64,000 bases of DNA from Sphingobium sp. TKS (GTDB lineage Bacteria > Pseudomonadota > Alphaproteobacteria > Sphingomonadales > Sphingomonadaceae). Of this stretch, positions 42,463 to 51,773 are shown one piece after another (within the stretch, counting starts at the first letter, position 1; every line of letters starts with the position of its first letter). Under the pieces are notes generated by a model. It saw only the letters and a program-made list of their open reading frames with translations. It ran no database searches and had not been told where the DNA came from. The translations under genes were made by a program, and so were the position numbers. The stretch lies in NCBI RefSeq assembly GCF_001563265.1, contig NZ_CP005083.1, positions 1,305,001-1,369,000 of the forward strand, given 5' to 3'.

Positions 42463-43001
42463 TGGGAAAGCTGCTCCATGATGCTGTCGACCGCCACATC
42501 ATGCGGCGCGGCGGCGCTTTTCACATGAATGGGGCAGAGCGCGTAAACCGGATTGCGGATGGCGGCGAGTTCGGTCAGCACCGCGCGCGGATCCTTGCCC
42601 TTCAGCAGCGGCCGTCCCTCGCGGCGCGACACCCGATCGACCAGCGTATCGATATCGGCATTGAGCCAGATCGCCAGCGCATGCTCCAGGATCAGCGTCC
42701 GCGTCTCTTCCTGCATGAAGGCGCCGCCGCCGGTCGCGATCACCTTGGGCGCGCCGTCCATCAGCCGGGCGATCACCCGCCGCTCGCCGTCGCGGAAATA
42801 AGCCTCGCCATAGCGTTCGAACATTTCGGTGATCGTCATGCCGGCGGCCTTTTCGATCTCCTCGTCCGCATCGACGAAGCCGACGCCAAGCCGCGCCGCC
42901 AGCCGCCGCCCGACGGTCGATTTGCCGACGCCCATCATGCCCACCAGGACGATGGGGCCGCGCTTCGCACGCGCCGCTGCGGATTTGCTGTTTCGCTGCA
43001 T
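42453..43001 (-). CDS. aroK: Shikimate kinase
   Basis: AroK phosphorylates shikimate. The 182-residue protein has the P-loop GMMGVGKST, the shikimate-binding FVDADEEIE and RDGERRVI segments, GGGAF, and the LID arginine region REGRPLLKG. ATG 43001 is chosen because it gives the normal length; a longer open frame begins 15 codons upstream without family similarity. It is followed by aroB with overlap and faces the small membrane protein gene at 43083. Confidence 0.95.
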   Translation of the reverse strand: MQRNSKSAAARAKRGPIVLVGMMGVGKSTVGRRLAARLGVGFVDADEEIEKAAGMTITEMFERYGEAYFRDGERRVIARLMDGAPKVIATGGGAFMQEETRTLILEHALAIWLNADIDTLVDRVSRREGRPLLKGKDPRAVLTELAAIRNPVYALCPIHVKSAAAPHDVAVDSIMEQLSQWQ

Positions 43002-43082
43002 GGCGAGCGGGGCTATACATCCCCGCGCCGACAAGGCAAATCGCAACTTTCCTTAAGCTTTGGCCCGGCCAGAACAGGACTC

Positions 43083-43274
43083 ATGAAGCGCAACCGTTCC
43101 TACAGCAGTTTTGAAGGTAGCTCGCGCCGTCGTCGCGGCCTTTCCCTGCCAATCATTCCGATCATCGCGGTCATCGTGCTGGTCGCGATTCTTGCCTTGC
43201 TCTGGTCACGCGGCGGCGAAAAGCCGCAAGCCCGCGTGGAAAAGGTCATTCCCGCCGAAAAGCTGGGCCAGTAA
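43083..43274 (+). CDS. Small single-helix membrane protein
   Basis: A 63-residue protein: basic, Ser/Arg-rich N-terminus (MKRNRSYSSFEGSSRRRRG), one transmembrane helix (about 23-42), and a short charged C-terminal tail. It lies 5 nt before the next gene and appears to be in an operon with it and xerD. I recognise no family. The tight spacing and the clear N-in topology support it as real. Confidence 0.65.
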   Translation: MKRNRSYSSFEGSSRRRRGLSLPIIPIIAVIVLVAILALLWSRGGEKPQARVEKVIPAEKLGQ

Positions 43275-43279
43275 GCGGC

Positions 43280-45091
43280 ATGCGGCATCGGCGGGTGAAC
43301 GCGAAATGGGCGCTGGGGACGCTTGCGCTCGCGCTGGCGCTGCCGGTGGTGGCGCAGGAGACGCCCGAATCCCTGCTGCCGCCCGGCTTTGGCGACGCAC
43401 CCGAAGCGCCACCGTCAGGGACTCAGCGTCCCGCGCCCGCCACGCCTGCGCCGTCGGCCAGCCCTTCGCCTGCCACGCCGATCCTGCCGCCCAGCTTCGC
43501 CGTCTCGGATGAGGCGGGGGATAACGCCGCCGAGGCAGGGTTATCCGAAGAAGAAATCGCCGCGCAAAAGGCGAAATATGACCTTCCCGAAAATGCGCAT
43601 CGCTCGCTTGACCGGGTAGGCCCGCTGACGCCCGAGCGATTGGGTCTGGAACCCAAGGCTTTCGGCGCGCAGTCCGGCCAGTTCCTCGCGACGCTGATGA
43701 AGGAAACGCGCGCGCCGATCACTTCGCGCTGGGCCTCCATCCTGTTGCGGCGCGCGCTGCTGACCGCGACCGATACGCCCAAGGACATCAACGGCGCTGA
43801 CTGGGTGGCCGAGCGCGCCTGGCTGTTGCTGCGCATGGGGGAGGCGGACAGCGCGCGCCTGTTGGTGCAGAGCGTCGATTCCGATCAGTTCACGCCGCGC
43901 CTCTATGCCATCGCCATGCAGACCTATCTGGCGACGGCCGATCCGGCGGGCCTGTGTCCGTTGTCGGCGGGGGCGCTGCGGTTCAGCAAGGAGCCGGGCT
44001 GGGACATGACCCGCGCCATCTGTCCGGCGCTGTCGGGGGATCAGGGATCGGCCAGCGGCGCGCTCAACCAGGCGCAGCGGCGCGGCGTGGTGCGCGGCAT
44101 CGATTATCGCCTGGCGGAGAAGGTCGTCGGAACCGGCTTCAACGCCCGCCGATCGGTCAAGATCGAATGGGATGCGGTCGACCGGCTGACCGCCTGGCGC
44201 TTTGGCCTGGCGACGGCGCTCAATGTCGAAATTCCTGACGATCTCTATGGCACGGTCGGCTCGCATGTTCGCGCCTGGGAAGCGCGCGCGCCCGCGCTGT
44301 CGGCTGTCCGCCGTCTGCCCGGTGCGGAAGTGGCGGCGCGGCTGGGGGTTTTTTCCAACAAGGCGCTGGTCGGGTTCTACAGCCAGTTGCAGGCCGACGG
44401 TGACGTGCCCGCCAATGCGGCCGACCGGATCGATGCGCTGCGCACCGCTTATGCGGGGGCGGGCACCGAAGATCGGTTGCAAGCGATGCGGACGCTTTGG
44501 CAGGATGAGGCGCGGCCGGATTTCGTCGGCCTGATCGCGACGGCGCGGGCTGCCGCGGCGCTGCCCGTTTCGGAATTGGGTGCCCGCGATGCGGCCAATC
44601 TGGTCGCGGCGATGTTCACGGCGGGCTATGATCGCAGCGCTGTCCGCTGGGCACGGCTTGCGGCCCAGGCGGATGGCGACGGCGCGGGCGATCTCTGGGC
44701 CTTGCTCGCTGTCGGCGCGCCGAGTGCCGTGGTGGAGATCGGCTCGGGCCGCGTTTCGTCCTTCGCCAAGGCTGCCGATCCGCGCAAGACACAGATGCTG
44801 ATCGCTGCGCTGGTGGGGCTTTCCCGGCTCAATGCGCAGGACGGCGCGTCGCTGGCGCAGGATAATGGCTTTAACCTGGGCATCACCAGCCGCTGGACGC
44901 GCGCCATCGACGCGGCTGCCGGGCGGGGCGAGAAGGCCAGTGTCGCGCTGCTGGCGGCGGTCGGCATGCAGACGGCCGACTGGAACCGGCTGCCGCCCTT
45001 CCACCTCTACCATATCGTCGCCGCGCTGCATCGCGTCGGGCTCGATCCCGAAGCGCGGATGATCGCGGCGGAGGCGATGACGCGGCTCTAA
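43280..45091 (+). CDS. Secreted hypothetical protein, helical repeats
   Basis: A 603-residue exported protein: signal peptide (cleavage around VVA-Q at residue 25), a Pro-rich low-complexity segment (about 40-70), then a largely alpha-helical body (about 80-600) that looks like tandem helical hairpins, for example WVAERAWLLLRMGEADSARLLVQSV and GLCPLSAGALRFSKE. I recognise no characterised family. The stop codon TAA shares a base with the xerD start (TAATG), so it is coupled to xerD. A periplasmic scaffolding or binding role is possible but unproven. Confidence 0.75.
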   Translation: MRHRRVNAKWALGTLALALALPVVAQETPESLLPPGFGDAPEAPPSGTQRPAPATPAPSASPSPATPILPPSFAVSDEAGDNAAEAGLSEEEIAAQKAKYDLPENAHRSLDRVGPLTPERLGLEPKAFGAQSGQFLATLMKETRAPITSRWASILLRRALLTATDTPKDINGADWVAERAWLLLRMGEADSARLLVQSVDSDQFTPRLYAIAMQTYLATADPAGLCPLSAGALRFSKEPGWDMTRAICPALSGDQGSASGALNQAQRRGVVRGIDYRLAEKVVGTGFNARRSVKIEWDAVDRLTAWRFGLATALNVEIPDDLYGTVGSHVRAWEARAPALSAVRRLPGAEVAARLGVFSNKALVGFYSQLQADGDVPANAADRIDALRTAYAGAGTEDRLQAMRTLWQDEARPDFVGLIATARAAAALPVSELGARDAANLVAAMFTAGYDRSAVRWARLAAQADGDGAGDLWALLAVGAPSAVVEIGSGRVSSFAKAADPRKTQMLIAALVGLSRLNAQDGASLAQDNGFNLGITSRWTRAIDAAAGRGEKASVALLAAVGMQTADWNRLPPFHLYHIVAALHRVGLDPEARMIAAEAMTRL

Positions 45092-46008
45092 TGGGCGAGG
45101 ATGCCGCGCTTATCGACCGCTTTTTGGAGATGATGGCGGCCGAACGGGGCGCTTCCCGCAATACGCTGCTGGCCTATCGGGCCGATCTGCTGGGCGCGGG
45201 GGAGATCGTGGGTGGTCTCGCCCACGCTACCAAAGACGGCATAGCGGAATTGGCGACGGCATGGGCCGAACTGGCGGCGTCTTCGGTGGCGCGAAAATCT
45301 TCGGCCCTGCGCGCTTTTTACGCCTTTCTGGAGGAGGAGGGGCTGCGGGCCGACAATCCCTCGGCCGCGCTGCCGCGTCCTGTAACCCGCCGGCCCTTGC
45401 CCAAGATTCTCTCGGCGCAGGAGGTCGATTCGCTGTTCACGCTGATCTCCGGGAAGCTGGATGTCGAGCATCCCTCGCCGCTCGACCTGCGCCTGTCCGC
45501 ATTGATCGAACTGCTTTACGGATCGGGCCTGCGCGCCACCGAACTGGTGTCGCTGCCGCGACGGGCGCTGGCATCCGATCGGCCCTTCCTGATCCTGAAG
45601 GGCAAGGGCGCGCGCGAGCGACTTGTGCCGATTTCGGATCGCGCCCGCGCCGCCGTGGCGGCCTGGTTGCACCATGTGCCCGCCGACAGCCCCTGGCTGT
45701 TCCCCTCCGGCAAAAGCCATGTCAGCCGGATTCGCCTCTATCAGATGGTGAAGGCGCTGGCCGCCGCCGCCGGAATCGCGCCAGAGCGGGTCAGCCCGCA
45801 TGTGCTGCGCCACGCCTTCGCCACCCATTTGCTGGAAGGCGGTGCGGACTTGCGCGCGTTGCAGTCCATGCTGGGCCATGCCGACATCGGCACCACGCAA
45901 ATCTATACCCATGTCGACAGCCGCCGCTTGGTCGAACTGGTTAACAGCCGCCATCCGCTGGCTTCCATAACGCATCGGCGCGTTGACGGCGACGTGTCTC
46001 CGCCCTAA
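45091..46008 (+). CDS. xerD: Tyrosine recombinase XerD
   Basis: XerD with XerC resolves chromosome dimers at dif. The 305-residue protein has an N-terminal SAM-like DNA-binding domain (about 1-95) and a C-terminal catalytic domain with the Arg in GSGLRATEL, Lys in LKGKGARER, the [15 protein letters not shown] motif (His and Arg), [15 protein letters not shown] with the nucleophilic Tyr. XerC cannot be fully excluded, but the sequence HxLRHxFATHLL and the single-copy setting next to accA fit XerD. It overlaps the previous gene by one base. Confidence 0.9.
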   Translation: MGEDAALIDRFLEMMAAERGASRNTLLAYRADLLGAGEIVGGLAHATKDGIAELATAWAELAASSVARKSSALRAFYAFLEEEGLRADNPSAALPRPVTRRPLPKILSAQEVDSLFTLISGKLDVEHPSPLDLRLSALIELLYGSGLRATELVSLPRRALASDRPFLILKGKGARERLVPISDRARAAVAAWLHHVPADSPWLFPSGKSHVSRIRLYQMVKALAAAAGIAPERVSPHVLRHAFATHLLEGGADLRALQSMLGHADIGTTQIYTHVDSRRLVELVNSRHPLASITHRRVDGDVSPP

Positions 46009-46019
46009 CGCCATGCGCC

Positions 46020-46964
46020 ATGGTTAGTTTTCTCGAATTCGAAAAGCCCATTGCGGAGCTGGAAGCGCGGATCATCGAACTGCGCGCGACCGCCAATGCC
46101 GGCGACATCGACATCAGCGGCGAGATCGACAAGCTGGAGCAGCGCGCCTCCAGGATGCTGGTCGACACCTATGCGAAACTGTCGCCCTGGCAGAAGACGC
46201 AGGTGGCGCGCCATCCCGACCGCCCGCATTTCAAGGATTATGTCGCGGGCATGTTCGACAATTTCATGCCGCTGGCCGGGGATCGCGCCTTTTCGGACGA
46301 TCAGGCGATCATTGGTGGGTTCGCCACGCTGGGCGAACGGCGCTTGGTCGTGATCGGCCATGAAAAGGGCGACGATACGGCCAGTCGCGTCCGCCATAAT
46401 TTCGGCATGGCGAAGCCGGAGGGTTATCGCAAGGCGATCCGCCTGATGCAGCTCGCTGATCGCTTCGATCTGCCGGTGGTGACTTTGGTGGACACGTCGG
46501 GCGCTTTCCCCGGTGTGCAGGCCGAGGAGCGCGGCCAGGCCGAGGCCATTGCCCGCTCGACCGAACAATGTCTGGCGCTGGGCGTGCCGATGGTGGCGGC
46601 CGTGGTGGGCGAGGGCGGATCGGGCGGCGCGGTGGCGCTGGCGGCGGCCAATCGCGTGCTGATGTTCGAACATGCGGTCTATTCGGTGATTTCGCCCGAA
46701 GGGTGCGCCTCGATCCTCTGGCGTACGGCGGAAAAGGCCAGCGATGCCGCCACGGCGATGCAGGTGACGGCGCAACATCTGAAATCGCTGGGCGTCATCG
46801 ACCGCATCGTAGCGGAGCCGATCGGCGGCGCTCATCGCGAGCCGGTGCAGGCGATCGCCAATCTGGGCGCGGCCATCGGCCAGGAACTGGATTCGCTCTC
46901 CGGCATGAGCGCCGATGCGCTGCGCACTGACCGCGCCGACAAATACCTGGCCATCGGGGTCTGA
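46020..46964 (+). CDS. accA: Acetyl-CoA carboxylase carboxyltransferase alpha subunit
   Basis: AccA, with AccD, transfers CO2 from carboxybiotin to acetyl-CoA. The 314-residue protein has [15 protein letters not shown] at the start, then [38 protein letters not shown], and the oxyanion-hole glycine loop [12 protein letters not shown]. Length and order match the family. It lies 11 nt after xerD. Confidence 0.96.
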   Translation: MVSFLEFEKPIAELEARIIELRATANAGDIDISGEIDKLEQRASRMLVDTYAKLSPWQKTQVARHPDRPHFKDYVAGMFDNFMPLAGDRAFSDDQAIIGGFATLGERRLVVIGHEKGDDTASRVRHNFGMAKPEGYRKAIRLMQLADRFDLPVVTLVDTSGAFPGVQAEERGQAEAIARSTEQCLALGVPMVAAVVGEGGSGGAVALAAANRVLMFEHAVYSVISPEGCASILWRTAEKASDAATAMQVTAQHLKSLGVIDRIVAEPIGGAHREPVQAIANLGAAIGQELDSLSGMSADALRTDRADKYLAIGV

Positions 46965-47042
46965 TCGCTTAGCCTCTATTTTGGGGAACCTGCGCCTGCT
47001 ATCCCTCGTTACGCCATGGTAACAGGGGAGGCAGGAGGTACC

Positions 47043-48521
47043 GTGAAGCAGTTATCGTCTCTGGCTTATGCGGGGTTAGGCGTCATTGCCTTGGCCGCCG
47101 CGCCGTCGGTGTTTAGCCAGCAGCGGGCGATTCGGACGGTTTCGTCGATCAGCCCGCAGGAAAAGGAAGCCGGCGCCAAGCAACATCCCCAATTGCTGAA
47201 TGAATTTGGCGGCGCCTATGCCGGGCCGCAGGCGAAATATGTCGAGGGCGTGGGCCGTCGCATCGCGGTCCAGTCCGGCCTGTCTAACGCGCAGGGGGAC
47301 TTTACTGTCACCCTGCTCAATTCGCCGGTGAACAACGCCTTCGCCATCCCCGGCGGCTATGTCTATGTCACGCGTCAACTCATGGCGCTGATGAATGACG
47401 AAGCCGAGCTTGCCGGGGTGCTTGGCCATGAAATCGGCCATGTCGCGGCCCAGCATGGCCAGCGGCGGCAGCAGACCGCGCAACGCAATGCCATTGGCGG
47501 CACACTGCTTCAGGTGTTGACGGGCGCGCTGCTAGGTGATTCGGCGCTGACCGGCTTGCTGCAAAAGGGGATCGGTCAGGGCAGCCAATTGCTGACGCTC
47601 AAATTCTCGCGCAGTCAGGAATATGAGGCGGACGATCTGGGCATCCGCTATCTCGCTTCGGGCGGCTATGATCCCAAGGCTCTGTCGACCATGCTGGCTT
47701 CGCTGGCGGCGCAGAGCAGCCTGGACGCCAAGGTTGCGGGAAGCGCCCACTCGATGCCCGAATGGGCGAGCACCCATCCCGATCCAGCCTCGCGCGTCGG
47801 TCGCGCCGCCCGCAATGCCGCTGCCAGCGGGTCGGCCAGCACCGTGCGCAACCGGGATGCGTTTCTGAATGCATTGGACGGCGTGCTGTACGGCGACGAT
47901 CCGAAACAGGGGGTGATAGAGGGCAGCCGCTTCCGTCATCCCGATCTGCGGCTGAGCTTCATGGCGCCTTCGGGCTTCGGCATGGAAAATGGCGCGAGCG
48001 CCGTCACGGTCGCGGGATCGGGTGGGCAGGCGCAGTTCAGCGCTGCGCCCTATAGCGGCGACCTGTCCGCCTATATCGATTCGGTGTTCGCCAAGCTGGG
48101 CGGCGGCAATGGCGGCGTTCCACCCGGCGAGGTCCGCCGCACGACCGTCAACGGGCTCCCTGCGGCATGGCGGACGGTTCGGGCCAGCACCCAGTCGACG
48201 CAGGTCGATGCGACCGTCTTCGCTTATGATTTTGGTGGCGGGAAGGCCTATCACTTCCTGTTGCTGACGGCGGCGGGACAGGGAATCGGTCCCTTTTCGA
48301 CCATGGTCCAGTCGGTGCAGCGCCTTTCGGCGCAGGATGCGGCGGCGATCAAGCCTCGCCAAGTCCATGTCGTCACCGTCAAGGCTGGCGACACCGTCCA
48401 GTCCCTGGCCAAGCGCATGGCTTATACGGATTACGCGCTGGACCGTTTCCTGACGATCAATGGCTTGACGGCCAATAGCGTGTTGCGACCGGGCCAGCGG
48501 GTAAAGATCGTCACCTGGTAA
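47043..48521 (+). CDS. Secreted M48 metallopeptidase with C-terminal LysM-like domain
   Basis: A 492-residue exported zinc protease. The signal peptide covers about residues 1-26. The catalytic motif HEIGHVAAQHG (about residues 127-137) and the downstream EYEADDLGIRYLA Glu ligand are typical of M48 (BepA-like) enzymes; the last 50 residues (VKAGDTVQSLAKRM...RPGQRVKI) form a LysM-like peptidoglycan-binding domain. BepA-type proteases handle outer-membrane protein assembly. The GTG at 47043 has the strong site AGGAGGT, better than the upstream ATG-like alternative at 47016. Confidence 0.92.
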   Translation: MKQLSSLAYAGLGVIALAAAPSVFSQQRAIRTVSSISPQEKEAGAKQHPQLLNEFGGAYAGPQAKYVEGVGRRIAVQSGLSNAQGDFTVTLLNSPVNNAFAIPGGYVYVTRQLMALMNDEAELAGVLGHEIGHVAAQHGQRRQQTAQRNAIGGTLLQVLTGALLGDSALTGLLQKGIGQGSQLLTLKFSRSQEYEADDLGIRYLASGGYDPKALSTMLASLAAQSSLDAKVAGSAHSMPEWASTHPDPASRVGRAARNAAASGSASTVRNRDAFLNALDGVLYGDDPKQGVIEGSRFRHPDLRLSFMAPSGFGMENGASAVTVAGSGGQAQFSAAPYSGDLSAYIDSVFAKLGGGNGGVPPGEVRRTTVNGLPAAWRTVRASTQSTQVDATVFAYDFGGGKAYHFLLLTAAGQGIGPFSTMVQSVQRLSAQDAAAIKPRQVHVVTVKAGDTVQSLAKRMAYTDYALDRFLTINGLTANSVLRPGQRVKIVTW

Positions 48522-48536
48522 GAGCGGCGCGCAACA

Positions 48537-48570
48537 AAAAGGGCGACGGAATTGCTTCCGCCGCCCTTTT
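48537..48570. terminator. Bidirectional terminator
   Basis: AAAAGGGCGACGGAA (48537-48551) pairs with TTCCGCCGCCCTTTT (48556-48570) with one mismatch and a TTGC loop. It serves the plus-strand M48 gene and the minus-strand pilin. Confidence 0.85.
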
Positions 48571-48588
48571 GCATCAATGCGTTCGAGC

Positions 48589-48750
48589 TTACTTCAGGTT
48601 GCCCGAGACATTGTTGAAGGTGTTGCCGAGCTTGCCGCCCAGGCTGGTCATGGCGCCGATGGCGGCAACAGCGATGAGAGCAGCGATCAGGCCATATTCA
48701 ATGGCGGTCGCGCCCTTTTCGTTCTTCAGCATCTTGCGGATGAACTGCAT
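48589..48750 (-). CDS. Flp family type IVb pilin
   Basis: A 53-residue pilin precursor: MQFIRKMLKNEKG leader, prepilin-peptidase cleavage expected between Gly and Ala of G-ATAIEYGLI, then the hydrophobic helix AALIAVAAIGAMTSLGG. The Glu at mature position +5 and the Tyr after it are the Flp hallmark. A strong AAGGAGA site precedes the ATG. Flp pili mediate tight adherence, but no cpa/tad assembly genes are in the window; they are presumably elsewhere. Confidence 0.9.
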   Translation of the reverse strand: MQFIRKMLKNEKGATAIEYGLIAALIAVAAIGAMTSLGGKLGNTFNNVSGNLK

Positions 48751-48888
48751 TGGAAGTCTCCTTGCCTCAAGTTACACGTTTAACTACCCGGCCGCCCCCC
48801 GCTTGAAATGAAGGTCAGCTTCGACTGGTGTAGAGGGGGTGGGTTGATAAAGATTTAATGAGCCGAAAAGGGTGTCAGATATTGATGG

Positions 48889-49086
48889 TTAATGCGCCAG
48901 AACTTCGGTCGCGACATTGTTCCACATGCCGATGGTCTTGTTGGCGACGTTCGACATGGCGCCGATGATGGCTAGGCAGATGAGGGCGAGGATCAGTCCA
49001 TATTCCACCGCCGTCGCGCCGCGCTGGCAGTAGATCAGCTTCCAAAAGCTGAAATTTTTAAACAATGCGCGCATGCCACACCCCAT
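48889..49086 (-). CDS. Second Flp family pilin-like protein
   Basis: A 65-residue pilin-like protein with a longer leader: CQRGATAVEYGLILALICLAIIGAMSNVANKTIG in pieces shows the cleavage Gly-Ala, Glu at +5, and a hydrophobic helix. It differs from the first copy mainly in the leader and the C-terminus. The start is uncertain between ATG 49086 and ATG 49074. Both pilins are on the minus strand, 138 bp apart, and probably form a separate transcript. Confidence 0.82.
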   Translation of the reverse strand: MGCGMRALFKNFSFWKLIYCQRGATAVEYGLILALICLAIIGAMSNVANKTIGMWNNVATEVLAH

Positions 49087-49152
49087 TTACACACAGCCCA
49101 GAATGCCCTTGTAAAAGTGGCAGAGTTAACAAACCCCTCAAGCCGGACCATT

Positions 49153-49560
49153 ATGACGATAATTTCTCCTCTTTTGGTGGTCGCCGCCGCTTTGGTCGAC
49201 GCGGATGGCCGCGTTCTTTTGCAGCAACGCCCGCCGGGAAAGCCGATGGCGCATCTCTGGGAGTTTCCCGGCGGCAAGGTGGAAGCGGGGGAAGCGCCCG
49301 AAACCGCACTGATCCGGGAGCTGGAGGAGGAATTGGGCATCCGCACCCATGCGAGCTGCCTCGCGCCCGCGACCTTTGCGAGCGAGCCGCTGGGCGACCG
49401 CCATCTGCTGCTGTTGCTCTATGTCTGCCGCAAATGGCAGGGCATGGCCGAAGCGCGGCATGCGACCGCGCTCCAGTGGGTCAGGCCCGCGCAAATGTAT
49501 GCGCTGGACATGCCGCCAGCGGATTTGCCGCTGATCGGTTTGCTCGATTCGCTGATCTGA
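49153..49560 (+). CDS. mutT: NUDIX hydrolase, MutT-like (8-oxo-dGTP diphosphatase)
   Basis: A 135-residue NUDIX enzyme. The NUDIX box is GGKVEAGEAPETALIRELEEELGI, given here by its anchors GGKVEAGE and RELEEELGI, with the metal-binding Glu residues. The N-terminal VVAAALVDADGRVLLQQRPPGKPMAHLWEFPGG segment matches MutT, which removes mutagenic 8-oxo-dGTP. ATG 49153 gives the normal MutT length; a GTG at 49117 is a possible but less likely start. Confidence 0.88.
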   Translation: MTIISPLLVVAAALVDADGRVLLQQRPPGKPMAHLWEFPGGKVEAGEAPETALIRELEEELGIRTHASCLAPATFASEPLGDRHLLLLLYVCRKWQGMAEARHATALQWVRPAQMYALDMPPADLPLIGLLDSLI

Positions 49561-49564
49561 GGGG

Positions 49565-49605
49565 AAAGGGCGGGGCGGCGCGCCGGATGGGCCAGCCCCG
49601 CTCTT
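49565..49605. terminator. Bidirectional terminator between mutT and bfr
   Basis: AAGGGCGGGGC and GCCCCGCTCTT pair with one mismatch, with A/T-rich outer flanks, in the 53-nt gap between two convergent genes. Confidence 0.6.
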
Positions 49606-49613
49606 GCGAGGGC

Positions 49614-50093
49614 TTATTCCTCGGCGGCCTTGCTCTGTAGCTGGACGTAGTTCTGGATACCCATGCGATCGATCATCTCGAACTGGGTTTCCAGCGTGTC
49701 GACATGCTCTTCCTCACTTTCGAGGATGTACTGAAACAGATCGCGGCTCACATAGTCGCGGATCGATTCGCAGTAGGCGATCGCATCCTTCAGCACCGGC
49801 AACGCTTCATATTCCAGTTCGAGGTCGGCCTTTAGGATTTCTTCCACCGTCTCACCGATCTTCAGGCGGCCAAGCAACTGGAAATTGGGCAGGCCGTCGA
49901 GGAACAGGATGCGCTCCGCCAGCTTGTCGGCGTGCTTCATCTCGTCGATCGATTCCTCATATTCGAACTTGGCCAGCTTCTCGATGCCCCAATGGTTCAG
50001 CATGCGATAGTGGAGGAAATATTGGTTGATCGCGGTCAGCTCATTTTTGAGAACCTCGTTCAAATATTCGATGACCTTGGCGTCGCCCTTCAT
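49614..50093 (-). CDS. bfr: Bacterioferritin
   Basis: Bfr stores iron in a haem-bearing 24-mer. The 159-residue protein has the ferroxidase residues in [15 protein letters not shown] and [17 protein letters not shown], whose Met in DEMKHAD is the haem ligand of the E. coli protein. [11 protein letters not shown] completes the diiron site. A GGAGAAG site precedes the ATG. The Bfd ferredoxin that releases iron from Bfr is encoded just upstream on the same strand. Confidence 0.96.
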   Translation of the reverse strand: MKGDAKVIEYLNEVLKNELTAINQYFLHYRMLNHWGIEKLAKFEYEESIDEMKHADKLAERILFLDGLPNFQLLGRLKIGETVEEILKADLELEYEALPVLKDAIAYCESIRDYVSRDLFQYILESEEEHVDTLETQFEMIDRMGIQNYVQLQSKAAEE

Positions 50094-50241
50094 GGCGTTC
50101 TTCTCCGGCTGTAAGGAAGTGCCGGGATGATAGGCGTTTCGCTTCCGTTTGTTAATCGGGAAAGCCTTGGAAATCCGCCATTTCCCGATGCGCTATTGCG
50201 TCGAGTTCGCGGCTGTCAGATGCGTTTGATTCGCAGTGGCT

Positions 50242-50412
50242 TCAAATGGAGGCGCGTTCCGCCGCGATGATCGTGCGGGCGAAGGGCACGCACTGACCGC
50301 ATTTGGGCCGCCGGCCAAGGCGGGCATAAGCGCTGCATGGGGTTGCGCAACCTTCGCGGGCCACTTCCTTGAGGTCCTTTTCTCGAATGGCATTGCAGAC
50401 ACAGACAACCAT
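50242..50412 (-). CDS. bfd: Bacterioferritin-associated ferredoxin
   Basis: A 56-residue [2Fe-2S] ferredoxin: MVVCVCNAI with the first two Cys (C-x-C), and KCGQC with the other two, matching the Bfd/NifU-like fold that donates electrons for iron release from bacterioferritin. The C-terminal extra cysteines (GCATPCS) are not cluster ligands in E. coli Bfd. A strong AGGAG site precedes the ATG. It sits 148 nt upstream of bfr on the same strand. Confidence 0.92.
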   Translation of the reverse strand: MVVCVCNAIREKDLKEVAREGCATPCSAYARLGRRPKCGQCVPFARTIIAAERASI

Positions 50413-50440
50413 GCAAATCTCCTGGGATCGGAGATAGCGC

Positions 50441-50462
50441 AGATGATAATAGGTCGCAATAG
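50441..50462 (-). promoter_or_regulatory. Possible Fur-type site upstream of bfd
   Basis: The AT-rich AGATGATAATAGGTCGCAAT lies about 30 nt upstream of the bfd start and contains one GATAAT-like half site. Iron regulation of bfd is expected from the family, but the match is only partial. Confidence 0.25.
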
Positions 50463-50466
50463 GAAT

Positions 50467-51711
50467 TCAGTCGCTGTTGCGAATCTTTTGCGTTTTGCCG
50501 TGCGCGAGGCTGCGCCACAGCCATTCTGCCGGTCCCAGCGCGAATCGGCGCTGCCAGAGCGGCGACCAGATCAGCATGAGCGCCCATGCGGCGATGACCA
50601 ACGGCGGCAGCAATCGGTGCGGCACATGGCCGAACAGCCCGAACCCCCAGCCATAGAAGATCGCGCACATGATAAGGCTGCTGCCCAGATAATTGCTGAG
50701 CGCCAGGCGACCGACGGCGGCGATCCGCGCCGTGAAGGGTGCGTCGCGATGGCGCGTGAACAGCCACAGGATCAAGGCGGCCCATCCCACTGCCAGCGGG
50801 ATGCGGAAGGGGAAAGACCAGGCCAGAACCGACCCCAGCGTCGCGAGCGGCGCGAACCGGCTCGAAATGATCCACGCCGCGAGCGCCGCCATGGGGATCA
50901 GTCCGATCAGGAAACAATGCCGCGCGGTCCGCCAATATTGCTCCGCCTGCCAGCGGGCGGTCAGGAAGCCGCCCTTCAGCATCGCCATGCCCAGCAGCAT
51001 GAACCCCAGCGTATCGAATGTGACGAAGGGCAGCGTCGTCAGCCATTGGCCGCCGAACAGGGCGATATGATGCAGGACGATCCCGGCATAGCCGCCGCGA
51101 TAGGTCATATATTCGCTTCGGATCGCGGGATGCGCGGGGTTGGAAAGCGAACCGATGAAATTGGCGAAACCCGCGCTGACGCTGGCTGCCGCGTCGGGTG
51201 CCCCGGCGGCATGGCCCCAAGCATATAGCGTGCCGATAAAGGCCACGCAGACCAGGAAATGCACCAGGAAGAAGAGAAAAGCCCATTTGACGAGCGCCAA
51301 AGGCTCCTTGCGCACGAACAACAGCGCGGCGAGGCCAACCAGCGCATAGATCATCAATATGTCGCCCCACCACAGCAGCAGATAATGGGCGAGGCCGAAG
51401 ACGAACAGCCAGGCGGCGCGGATGATCTGCGCCCGTCGTCCGTCACGCCCAGCCATTTCCTCCTTGTCGATCAGCAGCAGCATCGACGCGCCGAACAGCA
51501 TGGAGAATAATGCCCGCATCTTGCCGTCGATGGCCAGGAAACCGACCGTCCAGAAGGCGATGTCTCCCGTGGAGAGCGGCCCTGCCGCGGCCGGGCTGAA
51601 ATAGGCTTGCTCCGGCAGGGCGAAGGCCGCGATGTTCATCCAGAGGATTCCCATGACCGCGCAACCGCGCAGCACGTCCATGGCGGGAATCCGGGAGGAA
51701 AAGGCAGTCAT
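50467..51711 (-). CDS. DUF418 multi-spanning membrane protein
   Basis: A 414-residue inner-membrane protein with about 10-11 helices. Landmarks of the DUF418 family are MDVLRGCAVMGILWMNI at the N-terminus, LFSMLFGASMLLL, and the C-terminal half with LGRLALSNYLGSSLIMCAIFYGWG (given as anchors). Relatives include YeiB; no biochemical activity is established. It lies upstream of bfd on the same strand, though a functional link is not implied. Confidence 0.9.
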   Translation of the reverse strand: MTAFSSRIPAMDVLRGCAVMGILWMNIAAFALPEQAYFSPAAAGPLSTGDIAFWTVGFLAIDGKMRALFSMLFGASMLLLIDKEEMAGRDGRRAQIIRAAWLFVFGLAHYLLLWWGDILMIYALVGLAALLFVRKEPLALVKWAFLFFLVHFLVCVAFIGTLYAWGHAAGAPDAAASVSAGFANFIGSLSNPAHPAIRSEYMTYRGGYAGIVLHHIALFGGQWLTTLPFVTFDTLGFMLLGMAMLKGGFLTARWQAEQYWRTARHCFLIGLIPMAALAAWIISSRFAPLATLGSVLAWSFPFRIPLAVGWAALILWLFTRHRDAPFTARIAAVGRLALSNYLGSSLIMCAIFYGWGFGLFGHVPHRLLPPLVIAAWALMLIWSPLWQRRFALGPAEWLWRSLAHGKTQKIRNSD

Positions 51712-51773
51712 CGGTCAGGGCCGTCCTTGAAGAGGCTGGAAAAGAGAGTGTGGCTCTGTCAATGCGACTAGCC

